Virus record (IMG/VR): IMGVR_UViG_3300013006_000056
Location: 1 to 43,272 of that record
DNA from: a virus
DNA: 43,272 nt
Reading direction: 5' to 3' (one strand)
Shown here: in pieces, positions 15,402 through 23,743 of the stretch
Layout of the letters: each line of letters opens with the position of its first letter
How positions within the stretch are numbered: the first letter of the stretch is position 1
Notes under the pieces: generated by a model
The model's database searches: none
What the model was told of the DNA's origin: nothing
Seen by the model: only the letters and a program-made list of their open reading frames with translations
Program-made: the position numbers and the translations under genes

Positions 15402-15688
15402 GGAGTGGCGATAAGTTCAATAGTTCGATCATGGTGACGGGCGATAACACTGGTTAAGGCATGAATTGCATACATATACTCATGTGGCGTGCAGCAGAAG
15501 AGTCTAAAGCACTCTAATATTGGTTATGAGTCGATATCTAGACAATGAATGGATCACTAAGGATCTGATAAGAAATACTCTTGACTTTGTTACAAATTTA
15601 CACTTCTTTTTGTTAGGATATCTGAGATAGTCATTGAACAATGCTATTCTAAATTTAAGCTTTTAACTCGTTGCTTTGGTTGGATTTT
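15402..15688. other. AT-rich leader region of the three-gene cargo operon
   Basis: No gene is visible in these 287 bp. The composition shifts from GC-rich phage DNA to AT-rich DNA near 15,460, which marks the left edge of the inserted cargo. Two extended -10-like sites are present: TGTTAGGAT (15611-15619) and TGCTATTCT (15642-15650). Confidence 0.6.
15642..15650 (+). promoter_or_regulatory. Candidate extended -10 promoter of the cargo operon
   Basis: TGCTATTCT has the TGn motif directly before TATTCT (4 of 6 to consensus). It lies about 38 bp before the start codon at 15689. I see no good -35, which extended -10 promoters do not strictly need. Confidence 0.35.
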
Positions 15689-16477
15689 ATGAGTATTACA
15701 TTTGGAAACCCACCACTGATTGAAATTATCGTTGAGTTCCATTGGGTAGTAAAAAAAGACGATAGCATCCCCATCCCTCAATTTATTACTTCGGCTGAAT
15801 TTAATAAATACGTTACTAAATTTAGAGAGCTTTTAGGCACTGAAGCTCGTGAAGTAGACCATTTGGTTCCACCAATGTTGCCGATTCTCCAAGTAGGTAA
15901 CCCTGTTGTGAGATTCAAGAATTTTGGTGATGATGCTAAATTAGATGGTGCGGAAGGCATTATATATCATTTGGGCCCAGGTGTTTTTTCTGTGAATGGG
16001 GTTAGTAATTATAAATCTTGGGCTAGCTTCTCTGAACATGTGCAGAAGGGGCTTGATTATTTGCATCAAAGCTTTGGTGAAGATATTAAATATTTATCAA
16101 GTTCAAGAATTAGGTATATTAATCTTTTTGGTTCTAGATTTTTGGATGGTAAAGGCTCAGATGATTTTCTGAGGGAACAATTGGGTGTGGATGTTAGATA
16201 CCCCAATGCGATATTGTCGAGTTTGGCTTCTGAAAAAACTTTGTCATCTTTTGTTAAGATTGATATCCCTTTGGCAGATAAGCGCCAGATGATTGTTTTT
16301 TTGGGACCAAGGGATAATGATCCTGAAAAAAATGTGGTTTTGGATTCTACTATTGTAGATCCAAATGATATTGACTTTAGAACTGATCTGGTTATGAGTT
16401 CTTTAGCATATCTTAAGGATATTATTCATAATATGTTTGTCGAACTTACAAAATCCTTACATGATCGAATGAAATAA
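15689..16477 (+). CDS. TIGR04255-like protein, cargo operon gene 1
   Basis: The 262-residue protein resembles the sporadically distributed TIGR04255 family: NPPLIEIIVEFHW near the start and LSSSRIRYINLFGSRF in the middle match its typical opening (PPLvEvvfElrw) and its RYIN motif. The family has no established function. There is no signal peptide, membrane helix or obvious catalytic motif. The start is the ATG at 15689; a TTG at 15671 is possible. It is AT-rich, unlike the phage genes around it, is followed 12 bp later by gene 2, and the whole operon ends in a strong terminator. A defence or regulatory role is inference. Confidence 0.7.
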   Translation: MSITFGNPPLIEIIVEFHWVVKKDDSIPIPQFITSAEFNKYVTKFRELLGTEAREVDHLVPPMLPILQVGNPVVRFKNFGDDAKLDGAEGIIYHLGPGVFSVNGVSNYKSWASFSEHVQKGLDYLHQSFGEDIKYLSSSRIRYINLFGSRFLDGKGSDDFLREQLGVDVRYPNAILSSLASEKTLSSFVKIDIPLADKRQMIVFLGPRDNDPEKNVVLDSTIVDPNDIDFRTDLVMSSLAYLKDIIHNMFVELTKSLHDRMK

Positions 16478-16489
16478 GGGTGGATAGCT

Positions 16490-17191
16490 ATGCAACCATA
16501 TTTAGTTAATGTCGCGGGAAGAATTTGTGTTGATAATTTATCTTTTTCTACTCAGTATGGTGGTGGAGTGAGTGTATCCAAAATATTTGATGGGTGGTTA
16601 GGTAGAAAAGTAAACAATTACTATTGTGATAATAATATGGAAGCATCCCAGACCATTGCTACGCTATTTAATGGTTTTTCTTGTGAGCAGATTTATTTTT
16701 TGAATGGAAGTGCTTTTGAGTATGATTATTCAAAGGTACAGAGGAAAAATACTTTTTATTCTGTTGTTGATAAAAAGATGGGTATGGAACTTATTGACTC
16801 ATTTTCTATGCTAGAGGAAGATTGGGATAGTGAGGGGGCAAGGAAGATTAACGAGATAGTTATTTCTAATGCATTAAAAATATGGAGTCTTATTGCGAAG
16901 TATGGTTGCCTTCCTGAAATAAGTCCTATGCCGAATGGGGTTATATCTTTTGACTGGGATACATCGTTAGGTAGCGCTACTATAGAAGTTGGGAAGACTA
17001 AGTTTGTTTTTTATGCATATAATTCAAGAGAAACTATTTATACGGATAAAGGCGGAGTGCAAGATCTTTTAGAGAGAGCTGATGCTTTTATTAAAATCAT
17101 AAAAACTAATTTATACCCTTATAGTTTTTTTGATAAGTATGATGCGGCGAATGATGTAAGCTATTTGGGTGAATTTTCTTTAATGATGTAA
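16490..17191 (+). CDS. Unknown protein with WDSEGA motif, cargo operon gene 2
   Basis: The 233-residue protein starts after AAGGGTGG. Its central part has LEEDWDSEGARKINEIVISN, then PEISPMPNGVISFDWD. From memory this fits a widespread unnamed pattern (W-D-x-x-G-A ... P-x-I-x-P-x-x-x-G-x-I-x-x-x-W) found in proteins beside TIGR04255 genes; I cannot check it here. The C-terminus holds a predicted beta segment (GSATIEVGKTKFVFYAYNS) and a helix. No nuclease, NTPase or membrane motif is visible. The spacing to genes 1 and 3 (12 and 54 bp) indicates one operon. Confidence 0.65.
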   Translation: MQPYLVNVAGRICVDNLSFSTQYGGGVSVSKIFDGWLGRKVNNYYCDNNMEASQTIATLFNGFSCEQIYFLNGSAFEYDYSKVQRKNTFYSVVDKKMGMELIDSFSMLEEDWDSEGARKINEIVISNALKIWSLIAKYGCLPEISPMPNGVISFDWDTSLGSATIEVGKTKFVFYAYNSRETIYTDKGGVQDLLERADAFIKIIKTNLYPYSFFDKYDAANDVSYLGEFSLMM

Positions 17192-17245
17192 GCCGTTTGG
17201 GTGAAGTTTATTTTGGGATAATGTTTGGCTAAAAGATGAAGCGAT

Positions 17246-17728
17246 ATGTCTAATTGTTTTATTAAGAATGATATACCTGATGTGGAGTTGTTGGTCAGGC
17301 TGGCATGCTTTGATAATCAAGTTAATAACAAAAATAATCCAAAAATTGGTATGTTTAAGAGGCCTGATAATAAGGGTATATCATTGATTAGATTGTCGTA
17401 TGTTGGTGAAGGATTTATTTTTGAGAAAGGCGTAGAGTTGGCTGAAAAGTTAACACAAAGCTCAGGAAAATCCAAGGAGTTTAGAGGATATTTTGTTGTC
17501 AGTGCTGAAGCGATTAGGGCTAGTGATGAGTTTGGTGCAGTTGATGTTAAAGACTCTAGAGAGCCGCCACCAGATCATTACTGTGGGCATGCCGACATGA
17601 TATATTTATTCGATATTCCAGATATGGAAGAGGATGAACCATGTGGTGATAATGATTTTAATATAAGGATAAAGAAAATATCTCAAAACATTTTGAGTAA
17701 GATTTTGTTTTTTGAATATGTTAATTAG
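17246..17728 (+). CDS. Unknown protein with HADM motif, cargo operon gene 3
   Basis: The 160-residue protein contains FKRPDNKGISLIRLSYVGE, GYFVVSAEAIRASDEFGAV and PPPDHYCGHADMIYLFDIP. The conserved-looking H-A-D-[MI] after a Pro-rich turn reminds me of an unnamed family that accompanies TIGR04255 and WDxxGA proteins; this is recall, not a search. The C-terminus is acidic then basic and amphipathic. There is no signal or membrane segment. It is the last gene before the terminator at 17865 and is as AT-rich as its two partners. Confidence 0.6.
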   Translation: MSNCFIKNDIPDVELLVRLACFDNQVNNKNNPKIGMFKRPDNKGISLIRLSYVGEGFIFEKGVELAEKLTQSSGKSKEFRGYFVVSAEAIRASDEFGAVDVKDSREPPPDHYCGHADMIYLFDIPDMEEDEPCGDNDFNIRIKKISQNILSKILFFEYVN

Positions 17729-17864
17729 TCGCAGTAGAGAGCTCTTTTCTTTGTGCCTATATTGTAGGGTGAAAATCTATAACCATAATGTTTATCAAGT
17801 ATTTGTCAATGCAGGATTGTGGAGTAGCCTTGATTTTACATTATTAAGTTTCTTGAATTTGAGA

Positions 17865-17886
17865 AACCCGCTTCGGCGGGTTTTTT
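17865..17886 (+). terminator. Strong terminator ending the cargo operon
   Basis: AACCCGC (17865-17871) pairs with GCGGGTT (17876-17882) across a TTCG loop and six T follow. It ends about 20 bp before the gp25-like gene and marks the right edge of the AT-rich insertion. Confidence 0.9.
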
Positions 17887-17905
17887 ATTGCCCAAAGGAA
17901 ATCCC

Positions 17906-18268
17906 ATGACCATCAACCAAACCACGCTTTTACTCGATCAGACCGCTTGGGATCTGGTGCTGGATGCCCAAGGCAATATCGCGCTGGCAGGCGCGCCCTA
18001 TAGCATCGCACAGGATGTCGCAAGCGCCGTGCGCACCTTCCTCGGTGAGTGCTGGTACGACACATCGCAGGGCCTGCCGTACTTTCAGCAGGTCTTCGGC
18101 AAATATCCGCCGCTCAGCTATGTCAAGCAGCTCATTACCCAAGCCGCGCTGTCGGTCCCCAATGTCACGCAGGTCAAAGTGGTCTTTACCAGCCTGAAAA
18201 AACGCACCTTATCCGGGCAGATCCAACTGATCGACAGCGACGGACAGCAACTCGGAGTGAAATTCTGA
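17906..18268 (+). CDS. Baseplate wedge protein, gp25-like
   Basis: The 120-residue protein starts after AAAGGAAATCCC. It contains DVASAVRTFLGECWYDTSQG and LPYFQQVFGKYPPLS, the signature of small gp25-like/DUF2634 wedge proteins, which bind the sheath start and trigger contraction. The gene returns to the GC-rich composition of the phage. Its stop overlaps the next start (TGATG), the usual coupling of gp25-like and J-like genes. Confidence 0.75.
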   Translation: MTINQTTLLLDQTAWDLVLDAQGNIALAGAPYSIAQDVASAVRTFLGECWYDTSQGLPYFQQVFGKYPPLSYVKQLITQAALSVPNVTQVKVVFTSLKKRTLSGQIQLIDSDGQQLGVKF

Positions 18269-19497
18269 TGAGTAACGTACCCAGTATCCTCTGGACCCCG
18301 ACCGGCCCGCAACTGCCGCAGGAAACCGACATTTTCAACGGTGTGCAGGCGGATCAGAATACGGCATTTGGCGGTAACCTGAACTTGGGTAAATCCACGC
18401 CCCAAGGTCAGCTTGCGCAGAGCCTGACCGCGATCATCGGTGACAAGAACAGCCAGATCGCCAATATCGTCAACCAGATCAATCCCGACTATGCCGATGG
18501 CGCATTTCAGGATGCCATCGGGCGGATTTATTTCCTGACCCGGCATCCGGCGACCGCGACAACCGTCACGTGTACGTGTACCGGTTTGTCCGGGACTACC
18601 ATTCCCGATGGTAGTGGACCGCAGGGCGCTGCACGTGTACAAGACGCATCAGGCAATATTTACCTCTGCCAGACCGGTGGCGTGATCCCCGATTCAGGCA
18701 AGATAGAACTGCCTTTTGTTAGCCAGAACACTGGTCCGATTCAATGTCTGGCAGGCACAGTGACGACGATCTATCAGGCGATCCCGGGCTGGGATACGGT
18801 CACGAATCAAGACGATGGCAAGCAGGGCAATCTCGTCGAGAGCCGAGGGGACTTTGAGTATCGCCGTCAGCAATCGGTGGCATTCAACGCGCATGGCTCG
18901 TTGGCGTCTATCTATGCGGCGGTGTTTGCCTTGCCCGATGTGACCGATGTCTATGCGACCGAGAATGTGCTGGATGTGCCGATCTATGTCGGGACCACGG
19001 GCTATCGGCTTGCGCCGCATTCGCTCTATGTGGCGGTGGTTGGCGGTGAGCAGGATCAGATCGCCAATGCGATCTGGCAGAAGAAAGACGTCGGCTGCAA
19101 TACCAATGGCAGTACCTCGATGACTGTGCTGGATACGACGTACAGTTATCCGGCGCCATCCTACACGATCAGCTATGAGGCCCCGCCGGATACGCCAGTC
19201 AAGTTTGCGGTGCAGTTGGCGAACAATGGCACGCTGCCAAGTCGGGAGCTGCTGGAGCCGATGATCCAGAATGCCATCATCACGGCATTTTTGGGTCAGG
19301 ATGGCGGCTCGCGGGCGCGCATTGGCTCGACGATCTTTGCGTCGCGTTTCTATGCCGGGATTGCTGCGTTAAGTCCGACCTTTGAGATCCTGTCGGTGCT
19401 GGTTGGTCTCACTACGGCGACGCAGAACGCGGTGACGATGGGCATCGATCAGCACCCAACCATCAGTGCGTCCGACATCACTGTGATGCTGGTATAA
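18268..19497 (+). CDS. Baseplate J-like wedge protein (gp6/gp47-like)
   Basis: The 409-residue protein fits the Baseplate_J family: an N-terminal helical part, QINPDYADGAFQDAIGRIYF, a central beta region with AGTVTTIYQAIPGWDTVTN (the conserved I-P-G-W element), and GNLVESRGDFEYRRQQSVA, the family's R-x-R core. The ATG at 18268 overlaps the previous stop; a longer frame reaching back to 18049 lies inside the gp25-like gene and is not used. It forms the wedge that links the hub to the fibres. Confidence 0.8.
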   Translation: MSNVPSILWTPTGPQLPQETDIFNGVQADQNTAFGGNLNLGKSTPQGQLAQSLTAIIGDKNSQIANIVNQINPDYADGAFQDAIGRIYFLTRHPATATTVTCTCTGLSGTTIPDGSGPQGAARVQDASGNIYLCQTGGVIPDSGKIELPFVSQNTGPIQCLAGTVTTIYQAIPGWDTVTNQDDGKQGNLVESRGDFEYRRQQSVAFNAHGSLASIYAAVFALPDVTDVYATENVLDVPIYVGTTGYRLAPHSLYVAVVGGEQDQIANAIWQKKDVGCNTNGSTSMTVLDTTYSYPAPSYTISYEAPPDTPVKFAVQLANNGTLPSRELLEPMIQNAIITAFLGQDGGSRARIGSTIFASRFYAGIAALSPTFEILSVLVGLTTATQNAVTMGIDQHPTISASDITVMLV

Positions 19498-19501
19498 GCC
19501 T

Positions 19502-20080
19502 ATGCAGAATTATCAGGCGACGATCCTGTCGCAATACGCCAATTCGCCCCGCATTCTTGCCTTGATTGATGCGATGAATGCCTATCTGGACCCGAGTGCC
19601 GATATTGAGGCTTTGCGTACGTGGGTATGGGATCTCGATCAAGCTCAGGGTTTTGGGCTGGATCTCTGGGGCAGGATCCTCGGCCTTAAGCGCACGATCA
19701 CGGCGCTCAGCACGACCTATACGCTGGATGATGCCAGCTATCGCACCATGCTGTATGTCAAGGCTGCCGCTAATATCTGTGCGACCACTGCGCCCGCCCT
19801 CAATCAACTGTTCACGCAGTTGTTTAAGCCTCAGGACGTCAATCCGGCACCAGATCGGGGACGTGCCTATGTGGTCGATCTGGGCAATATGCACATGCTG
19901 TATGTGTTTGAGTTTGTGTTGTCCGCGTTCGACTTTGCAATTATGAAATACGCGAATCTGATCCCGCATCCGGCTGGGGTGCGATTCGACATTGTGCAAT
20001 ACAACGGCGAGCCGATCTTTGGCTTTGACCTCGATACTTATCTTATCAGCGGTTTTGAGACCGGTCACTGGAGCGCTTAA
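19502..20080 (+). CDS. DUF2612 baseplate/tail protein (gpI-like)
   Basis: The 192-residue protein follows the J-like gene, as expected of gpI/DUF2612 proteins. It begins ILSQYANSPRILALIDAMN and contains WVWDLDQAQGFGLDLWGRIL, the clear DUF2612 motif, then TYTLDDASYRTMLYVKAAAN. It would cap the wedge and attach fibres. Its stop overlaps the tail fibre start (TAATG), so both are translated together. Confidence 0.8.
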   Translation: MQNYQATILSQYANSPRILALIDAMNAYLDPSADIEALRTWVWDLDQAQGFGLDLWGRILGLKRTITALSTTYTLDDASYRTMLYVKAAANICATTAPALNQLFTQLFKPQDVNPAPDRGRAYVVDLGNMHMLYVFEFVLSAFDFAIMKYANLIPHPAGVRFDIVQYNGEPIFGFDLDTYLISGFETGHWSA

Positions 20081-21345
20081 TGCCTACCAATCAGATTCTC
20101 CCCTTTGCGATTGGCTCAGGGGCTAATGTACTTTTGCCTGCGGATTATGCGGCATTGCCTGCGCAGACCAGTGGCTTTAGCACCGGCATTGCGTCGTCGC
20201 AGCAGTTGAATACGGTCTGGCGGCAGTCGTCGTTTGTGTCGTCGATGCTGGCACAGTTCATCTGTGATCAGTCAGGGCTGGATGTGCTGGATAACGGTGA
20301 TGTGGCGGGGCTTAAGAGCCAGTTCACCGAGGTCATCATGTCCTTGATCGGCAATATCAATACCGACTCGATGAATGTGACGAGCAATATCACGCTGTTG
20401 CCCAAGCAGGGTGGTAACTTTTTAGCCATCCAAAATGCCGGTGTCACACTCACGTTGCCTGCGCCTCTAGATGCGTTTGGCAAGGTCTTTTATATCAATA
20501 ACTATTCGGCGGGAGACATTTATCTCTATACGCCGTCAGGTAACTTTAATCCGGCTGTGAATATTTCGAGCACATTCACGCTCCCAGCAGGATGTGCGGG
20601 ATTTGTGCTGTCTGACAGCGCCAATTGGGTGACCTTCGGATTTGGTTACTTGACTGAGCAGGCACGCGCCCAGCAGGAGGAGGCTTACTTGCAATCTGAA
20701 ATTGATAGTATTCAATCCCAGATTAACACCATGCTGGCCGCCCAATATAGCGGGACTGTCTATGCGGTCGGGACGAATGGTCAGGTGATTTCCTACACGG
20801 CACAGCCCAATAAAAAAATCCGCATTGTGATGGTCGGTGGCGGTGGTGGCGGCGGGTGTACCGAAGTGGCTGGTGGTGCCCCGTCCACTAACGCCACATC
20901 TGGTGGTGATTCTGTCATGTATGTCGGTAGCACGTCTCATGCAGTCGCAGGTGGTGGGGTTGCGGGTACAGTCTCTTACTTTAGCGATAACTTCCATACT
21001 GAGCCAGCAGGGGCAGGCGGTACAGTGACGATTTTAGACAGTAGCAATATGACCATTATGCTCAACCAATCAGGCGCAAACGCTGCCCAAACTGGCGTTA
21101 TCGGTTCTGATTATCCTGCCGCAAATGGTTACGGCTACGGTGCAACGGCTGCGAGCGGTCCAAGTGAAGGTACTTCCGGGAGTGGGGGCGGTGGGGCGGC
21201 GTTCGATGCATACTGGGAAAACAATACAGGTGGCCCTGTCACTATTCAACTGAACTCTGGGACTTTAGGGGTCTCTGCTGTCTCTACTGATGGCACGAAT
21301 GGTAATACCAATCAGACCGGCGGCTATGTCGCCATTTTGATATGA
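20080..21345 (+). CDS. Tail fibre with glycine-rich C-terminal adhesin
   Basis: The 421-residue protein has an N-terminal part (residues 1-90, with a GLDVLDNGDVAGLKSQFTEV stretch common in tail fibre starts), a beta-rich middle, a coiled coil at about 195-225 (QARAQQEEAYLQSEIDSIQS), and a C-terminal third of glycine runs (VGGGGGGGC and SGSGGGGAAF). Glycine-rich tips occur in receptor-binding adhesins of T4-like phages and in many short fibres. It probably sets host range. The C-terminal repeats may vary between relatives. Confidence 0.75.
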   Translation: MPTNQILPFAIGSGANVLLPADYAALPAQTSGFSTGIASSQQLNTVWRQSSFVSSMLAQFICDQSGLDVLDNGDVAGLKSQFTEVIMSLIGNINTDSMNVTSNITLLPKQGGNFLAIQNAGVTLTLPAPLDAFGKVFYINNYSAGDIYLYTPSGNFNPAVNISSTFTLPAGCAGFVLSDSANWVTFGFGYLTEQARAQQEEAYLQSEIDSIQSQINTMLAAQYSGTVYAVGTNGQVISYTAQPNKKIRIVMVGGGGGGGCTEVAGGAPSTNATSGGDSVMYVGSTSHAVAGGGVAGTVSYFSDNFHTEPAGAGGTVTILDSSNMTIMLNQSGANAAQTGVIGSDYPAANGYGYGATAASGPSEGTSGSGGGGAAFDAYWENNTGGPVTIQLNSGTLGVSAVSTDGTNGNTNQTGGYVAILI

Positions 21346-21393
21346 CGCAGGTCGTGGACCTTCACAGATAAAGCATGACATTGATAGGAAAGC

Positions 21394-21897
21394 ATGACAA
21401 TGACGGCAACAACGACTTTTTATCGGATTAATGGCGTATTCTGGTATGTGGGATCGGTCACATCCGAGGATATCCAGCGCTGGATCGACTTCATGTCGCG
21501 CGCACATCCCAAGGCAGCAGGCGCTTATACCGAGGCTGACTGGTGCATGGCCCATGGTGAAACCCTGACCGAGACCGCACCGCCCGATGCCGGGAAAATC
21601 GGCGGCTATCGCTGGATCAATCAGGCATGGAGTACCGTGACGACCATCGATCATGGCTATGCCGACTACTGTCAGACCTTGCAGCAAGTGCAGAAAAAGC
21701 GTGCAGATGCCTATCGCAGTGTCTGTGATCCGCTGCGTCTTGAGATCGAGGAAAATGCCGTCCGTGCTGGGCGTATCGCGACAGTCGATGATCTCAAGCC
21801 GTGGCTTGCTGCCAAAGATCATGTGCGCAGCCTGTATCCCAAACCCATCGACCCTACGATACCTGCACCTGCACCAGCTTCGACACCAGCAACGTGA
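21394..21897 (+). CDS. Small fibre-associated protein, unknown
   Basis: The 167-residue protein follows the fibre gene at 49 bp. It begins FYRINGVFWYVGSVTSEDIQ, has a helical centre with QQVQKKRADAYRSVCDPLRL, and ends in a Pro/Ala-rich tail (PAPAPASTPAT). The position fits a fibre assembly chaperone, but I do not recognise that family, so the role is open. GATAGGAAAGC precedes the start. Confidence 0.6.
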   Translation: MTMTATTTFYRINGVFWYVGSVTSEDIQRWIDFMSRAHPKAAGAYTEADWCMAHGETLTETAPPDAGKIGGYRWINQAWSTVTTIDHGYADYCQTLQQVQKKRADAYRSVCDPLRLEIEENAVRAGRIATVDDLKPWLAAKDHVRSLYPKPIDPTIPAPAPASTPAT

Positions 21898-21930
21898 TCT
21901 GTCGTGATGCTGGGTATAGTGATCTGAATT

Positions 21931-21955
21931 CGTCGTCTGAGATGGCGGTTTTTTT
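21931..21955 (+). terminator. Weak terminator-like hairpin
   Basis: CGTCGT (21931-21936) pairs with ATGGCG (21942-21947) with two G-T pairs, and a T run lies at 21949-21955. It would end the fibre gene transcript. Confidence 0.4.
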
Positions 21956-22004
21956 GTGTGATGGATAAGCGCTTGCTTATCGTCTTTGATTTCCAAGCGG
22001 TGAC

Positions 22005-22865
22005 ATGATGAGTGATATTCCGGCTTCTCAACGCGTGCAGATTAATCCTGACTGCATACCAGTGCTGCATCGGGCACTCCCGACGATTGCCCCGGCACTT
22101 CCGTCCATACCTGCGATCGAATACACCGTGATCACGCATGCGCCTTCACATACGAGCGCACAATGGGATGCCACTGTCGGTGGAATTAGTTTGACGCTGA
22201 CGATTCCACCAGAGGCAGAGCCCACAGATTGGATCTATCTGTCGGTAGAAGGCATCCTGTTTGATCAACCGTATAGCAATGGTGGAAGCTTTGGGCCTAT
22301 CGGTAATACGACAGTATTACCTTTGGGAGAGATTTCCTATTGGCCGACAGAGATTAATTTAACCTATACATTTTATTTGATCAGAAACGGGGTCAATGGT
22401 CCGGTTGTTACCTATAACCTCATCACGCCACCAACGCCACCGCAAGGCGTGCTCAGCACGACGGGTGCTACGAACACAGTCTCAATCAGCAGTGCTCAGG
22501 AAGTCTGGACTTGGCTAAATGCGCAGACCGCCAGCAACCTGCCGGATCTATGGGTCAGCATCAATGGTGCCATATCGACACTGACCCCAGCTCAGTATAT
22601 GGGCAGTGCGGGTATCGCGTGGTTTGCATCCCACGGCATCTCGCTGGCGGCAGGGGCAGGCATTGCGACTTATACGAATACAGGAAGTACAGCCACTGAA
22701 ATCCAGATCTGGATTAAACAGGCAGACCTGAATCATGCATCTCCTGCATTTACGGTACCGACCACAGATCCAAGCCAGTCCGGCACATCCAATGCCACGT
22801 TTCAGGTTATCCATAATCTGGGGCAGAGCTTTTTTGGCTGGGCAGCTTATCTAACAGCAGCGTGA
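22005..22865 (+). CDS. Beta-rich tail protein with sheath-like N-terminal motif
   Basis: The 286-residue protein shares its start with the cassette protein at 5357 (IPASQRVQINPDCIPVLHR) and more loosely with the sheath. A Pro/Ala linker follows, then two or three beta domains (for example DATVGGISLTLTIPPEAEP and FQVIHNLGQSFFGWAAYL at the end). No family is recognised. The shared start could be a docking tag for the virion. It lies between the fibre genes and the small decoration genes, and the ATG at 22005 or 22008 may be used. Confidence 0.6.
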   Translation: MMSDIPASQRVQINPDCIPVLHRALPTIAPALPSIPAIEYTVITHAPSHTSAQWDATVGGISLTLTIPPEAEPTDWIYLSVEGILFDQPYSNGGSFGPIGNTTVLPLGEISYWPTEINLTYTFYLIRNGVNGPVVTYNLITPPTPPQGVLSTTGATNTVSISSAQEVWTWLNAQTASNLPDLWVSINGAISTLTPAQYMGSAGIAWFASHGISLAAGAGIATYTNTGSTATEIQIWIKQADLNHASPAFTVPTTDPSQSGTSNATFQVIHNLGQSFFGWAAYLTAA

Positions 22866-22875
22866 GAATACACTT

Positions 22876-23202
22876 ATGGATAATTTACCCACCTTACAGC
22901 TTTATCAGGGCGACACCTTCAGTCGCCAGGTGACGACGCCGTATGTCCCGCTGAGTAACTATCAGATCAGTGCCATGGGGCGAACGCAGGCGGGCTTAAA
23001 GCTCTGTGACTTTACGATAACCCCGATCGACCAAACCGCCACTCCCGGCGGTTTTTTATTGGGCATTGCGGATACGTCTGTCTTACCGCTCGGCGAGATG
23101 ATCGTGGATTTTGCGGTGATCGACATTAGCCAGACGCCGCCGACCCAGCGTCACACCCAGAAATTCAAGCTCATCATCCAAGGGACCATGACCCATGCCT
23201 GA
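22876..23202 (+). CDS. Small tail/baseplate beta-sandwich protein (BppU-like)
   Basis: The 108-residue protein has the arrangement of small beta-sandwich tail proteins: LQLYQGDTFSRQVTTPYVP near the start and a TSVLPLGEMIVDFAVIDIS strand towards the end. Similar 100-110 residue modules occur at the N-terminus of BppU-like proteins. A strong terminator-like hairpin lies within the gene at 23033-23057, where it encodes PGGFLLG. It overlaps the next gene by 8 bp. Confidence 0.6.
   Translation: MDNLPTLQLYQGDTFSRQVTTPYVPLSNYQISAMGRTQAGLKLCDFTITPIDQTATPGGFLLGIADTSVLPLGEMIVDFAVIDISQTPPTQRHTQKFKLIIQGTMTHA
23033..23057 (+). terminator. Terminator-like hairpin inside a gene
   Basis: AAACCGCC (23033-23040) pairs with GGCGGTTT (23047-23054) across a six-base loop and T continues to 23057. 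It lies in the coding region of the 108-residue protein. Translating ribosomes would normally block its folding, so it could make transcription of the downstream genes depend on translation. Confidence 0.55.
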
Positions 23203-23728
23203 TGCCATTCAGATCAACACTCAGCCACCAGATCAGGTGGTCATCACTGCTGACGATCCGCCGCAGATCGTGATTCAAGAGCAGGCCGCCGATGTGGTCT
23301 TGCTTTCGACCGAGACGGTCGTGCTCGGCCCCAAGGGGGATAAAGGCGATCCGGGCGTCAGTGACTTTGTCGGTACCTTTGTCGCGGGTCAGCCCATCTT
23401 ACAAGGTCAGCCGGTGTATATCTCACGGCAAAACCGCTTGCTGATGGTCGCGGACTCAAGCACGTATCTGTCGGCCTTTGTGATCGGCTTTGCGGTAGTA
23501 GACATCCCTACAGGCTATGCAGGCGATGTGAAAAAAGGTGTTCTGAATTTTCCTGACTGGACGGCGCTGACCGGCGGGGCATATCTGCAACCAGGTTTCC
23601 CATACTTCCTGAACGGTTGCGGGACACTGTCTTATGTTCCGCCGACCTCTGGCGGATATATCGCGATTGGTGAGGCACTGACCGAGTACCAATTACTTTT
23701 TAAACCTTCATTTCCCATTCAACTCTAA
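23195..23728 (+). CDS. Collagen-like fibre/decoration protein
   Basis: The 177-residue protein has a short acidic N-terminal part, then one collagen-like run LGPKGDKGDPG (about residues 44-54) typical of phage fibre trimer stems, then a beta domain ending AIGEALTEYQLLFKPSFPIQ. The start follows AAGGGACCATGACCC within the previous gene's end. A trimeric fibre or decoration role is inferred. Its C-terminal pattern resembles that of the next protein (VGTALSPTELEIQIAQPIL). Confidence 0.65.
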   Translation: MPDAIQINTQPPDQVVITADDPPQIVIQEQAADVVLLSTETVVLGPKGDKGDPGVSDFVGTFVAGQPILQGQPVYISRQNRLLMVADSSTYLSAFVIGFAVVDIPTGYAGDVKKGVLNFPDWTALTGGAYLQPGFPYFLNGCGTLSYVPPTSGGYIAIGEALTEYQLLFKPSFPIQL

Positions 23729-23743
23729 ATCAAGGAATCTATC

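Noticed and set aside
15358-15456. Alternative frame continuing past the end of the 129-residue protein
   Set aside because: It has no start, only about 36 codons and no slippery site in the right phase; a sequencing slip in the GGC run is possible but not shown.
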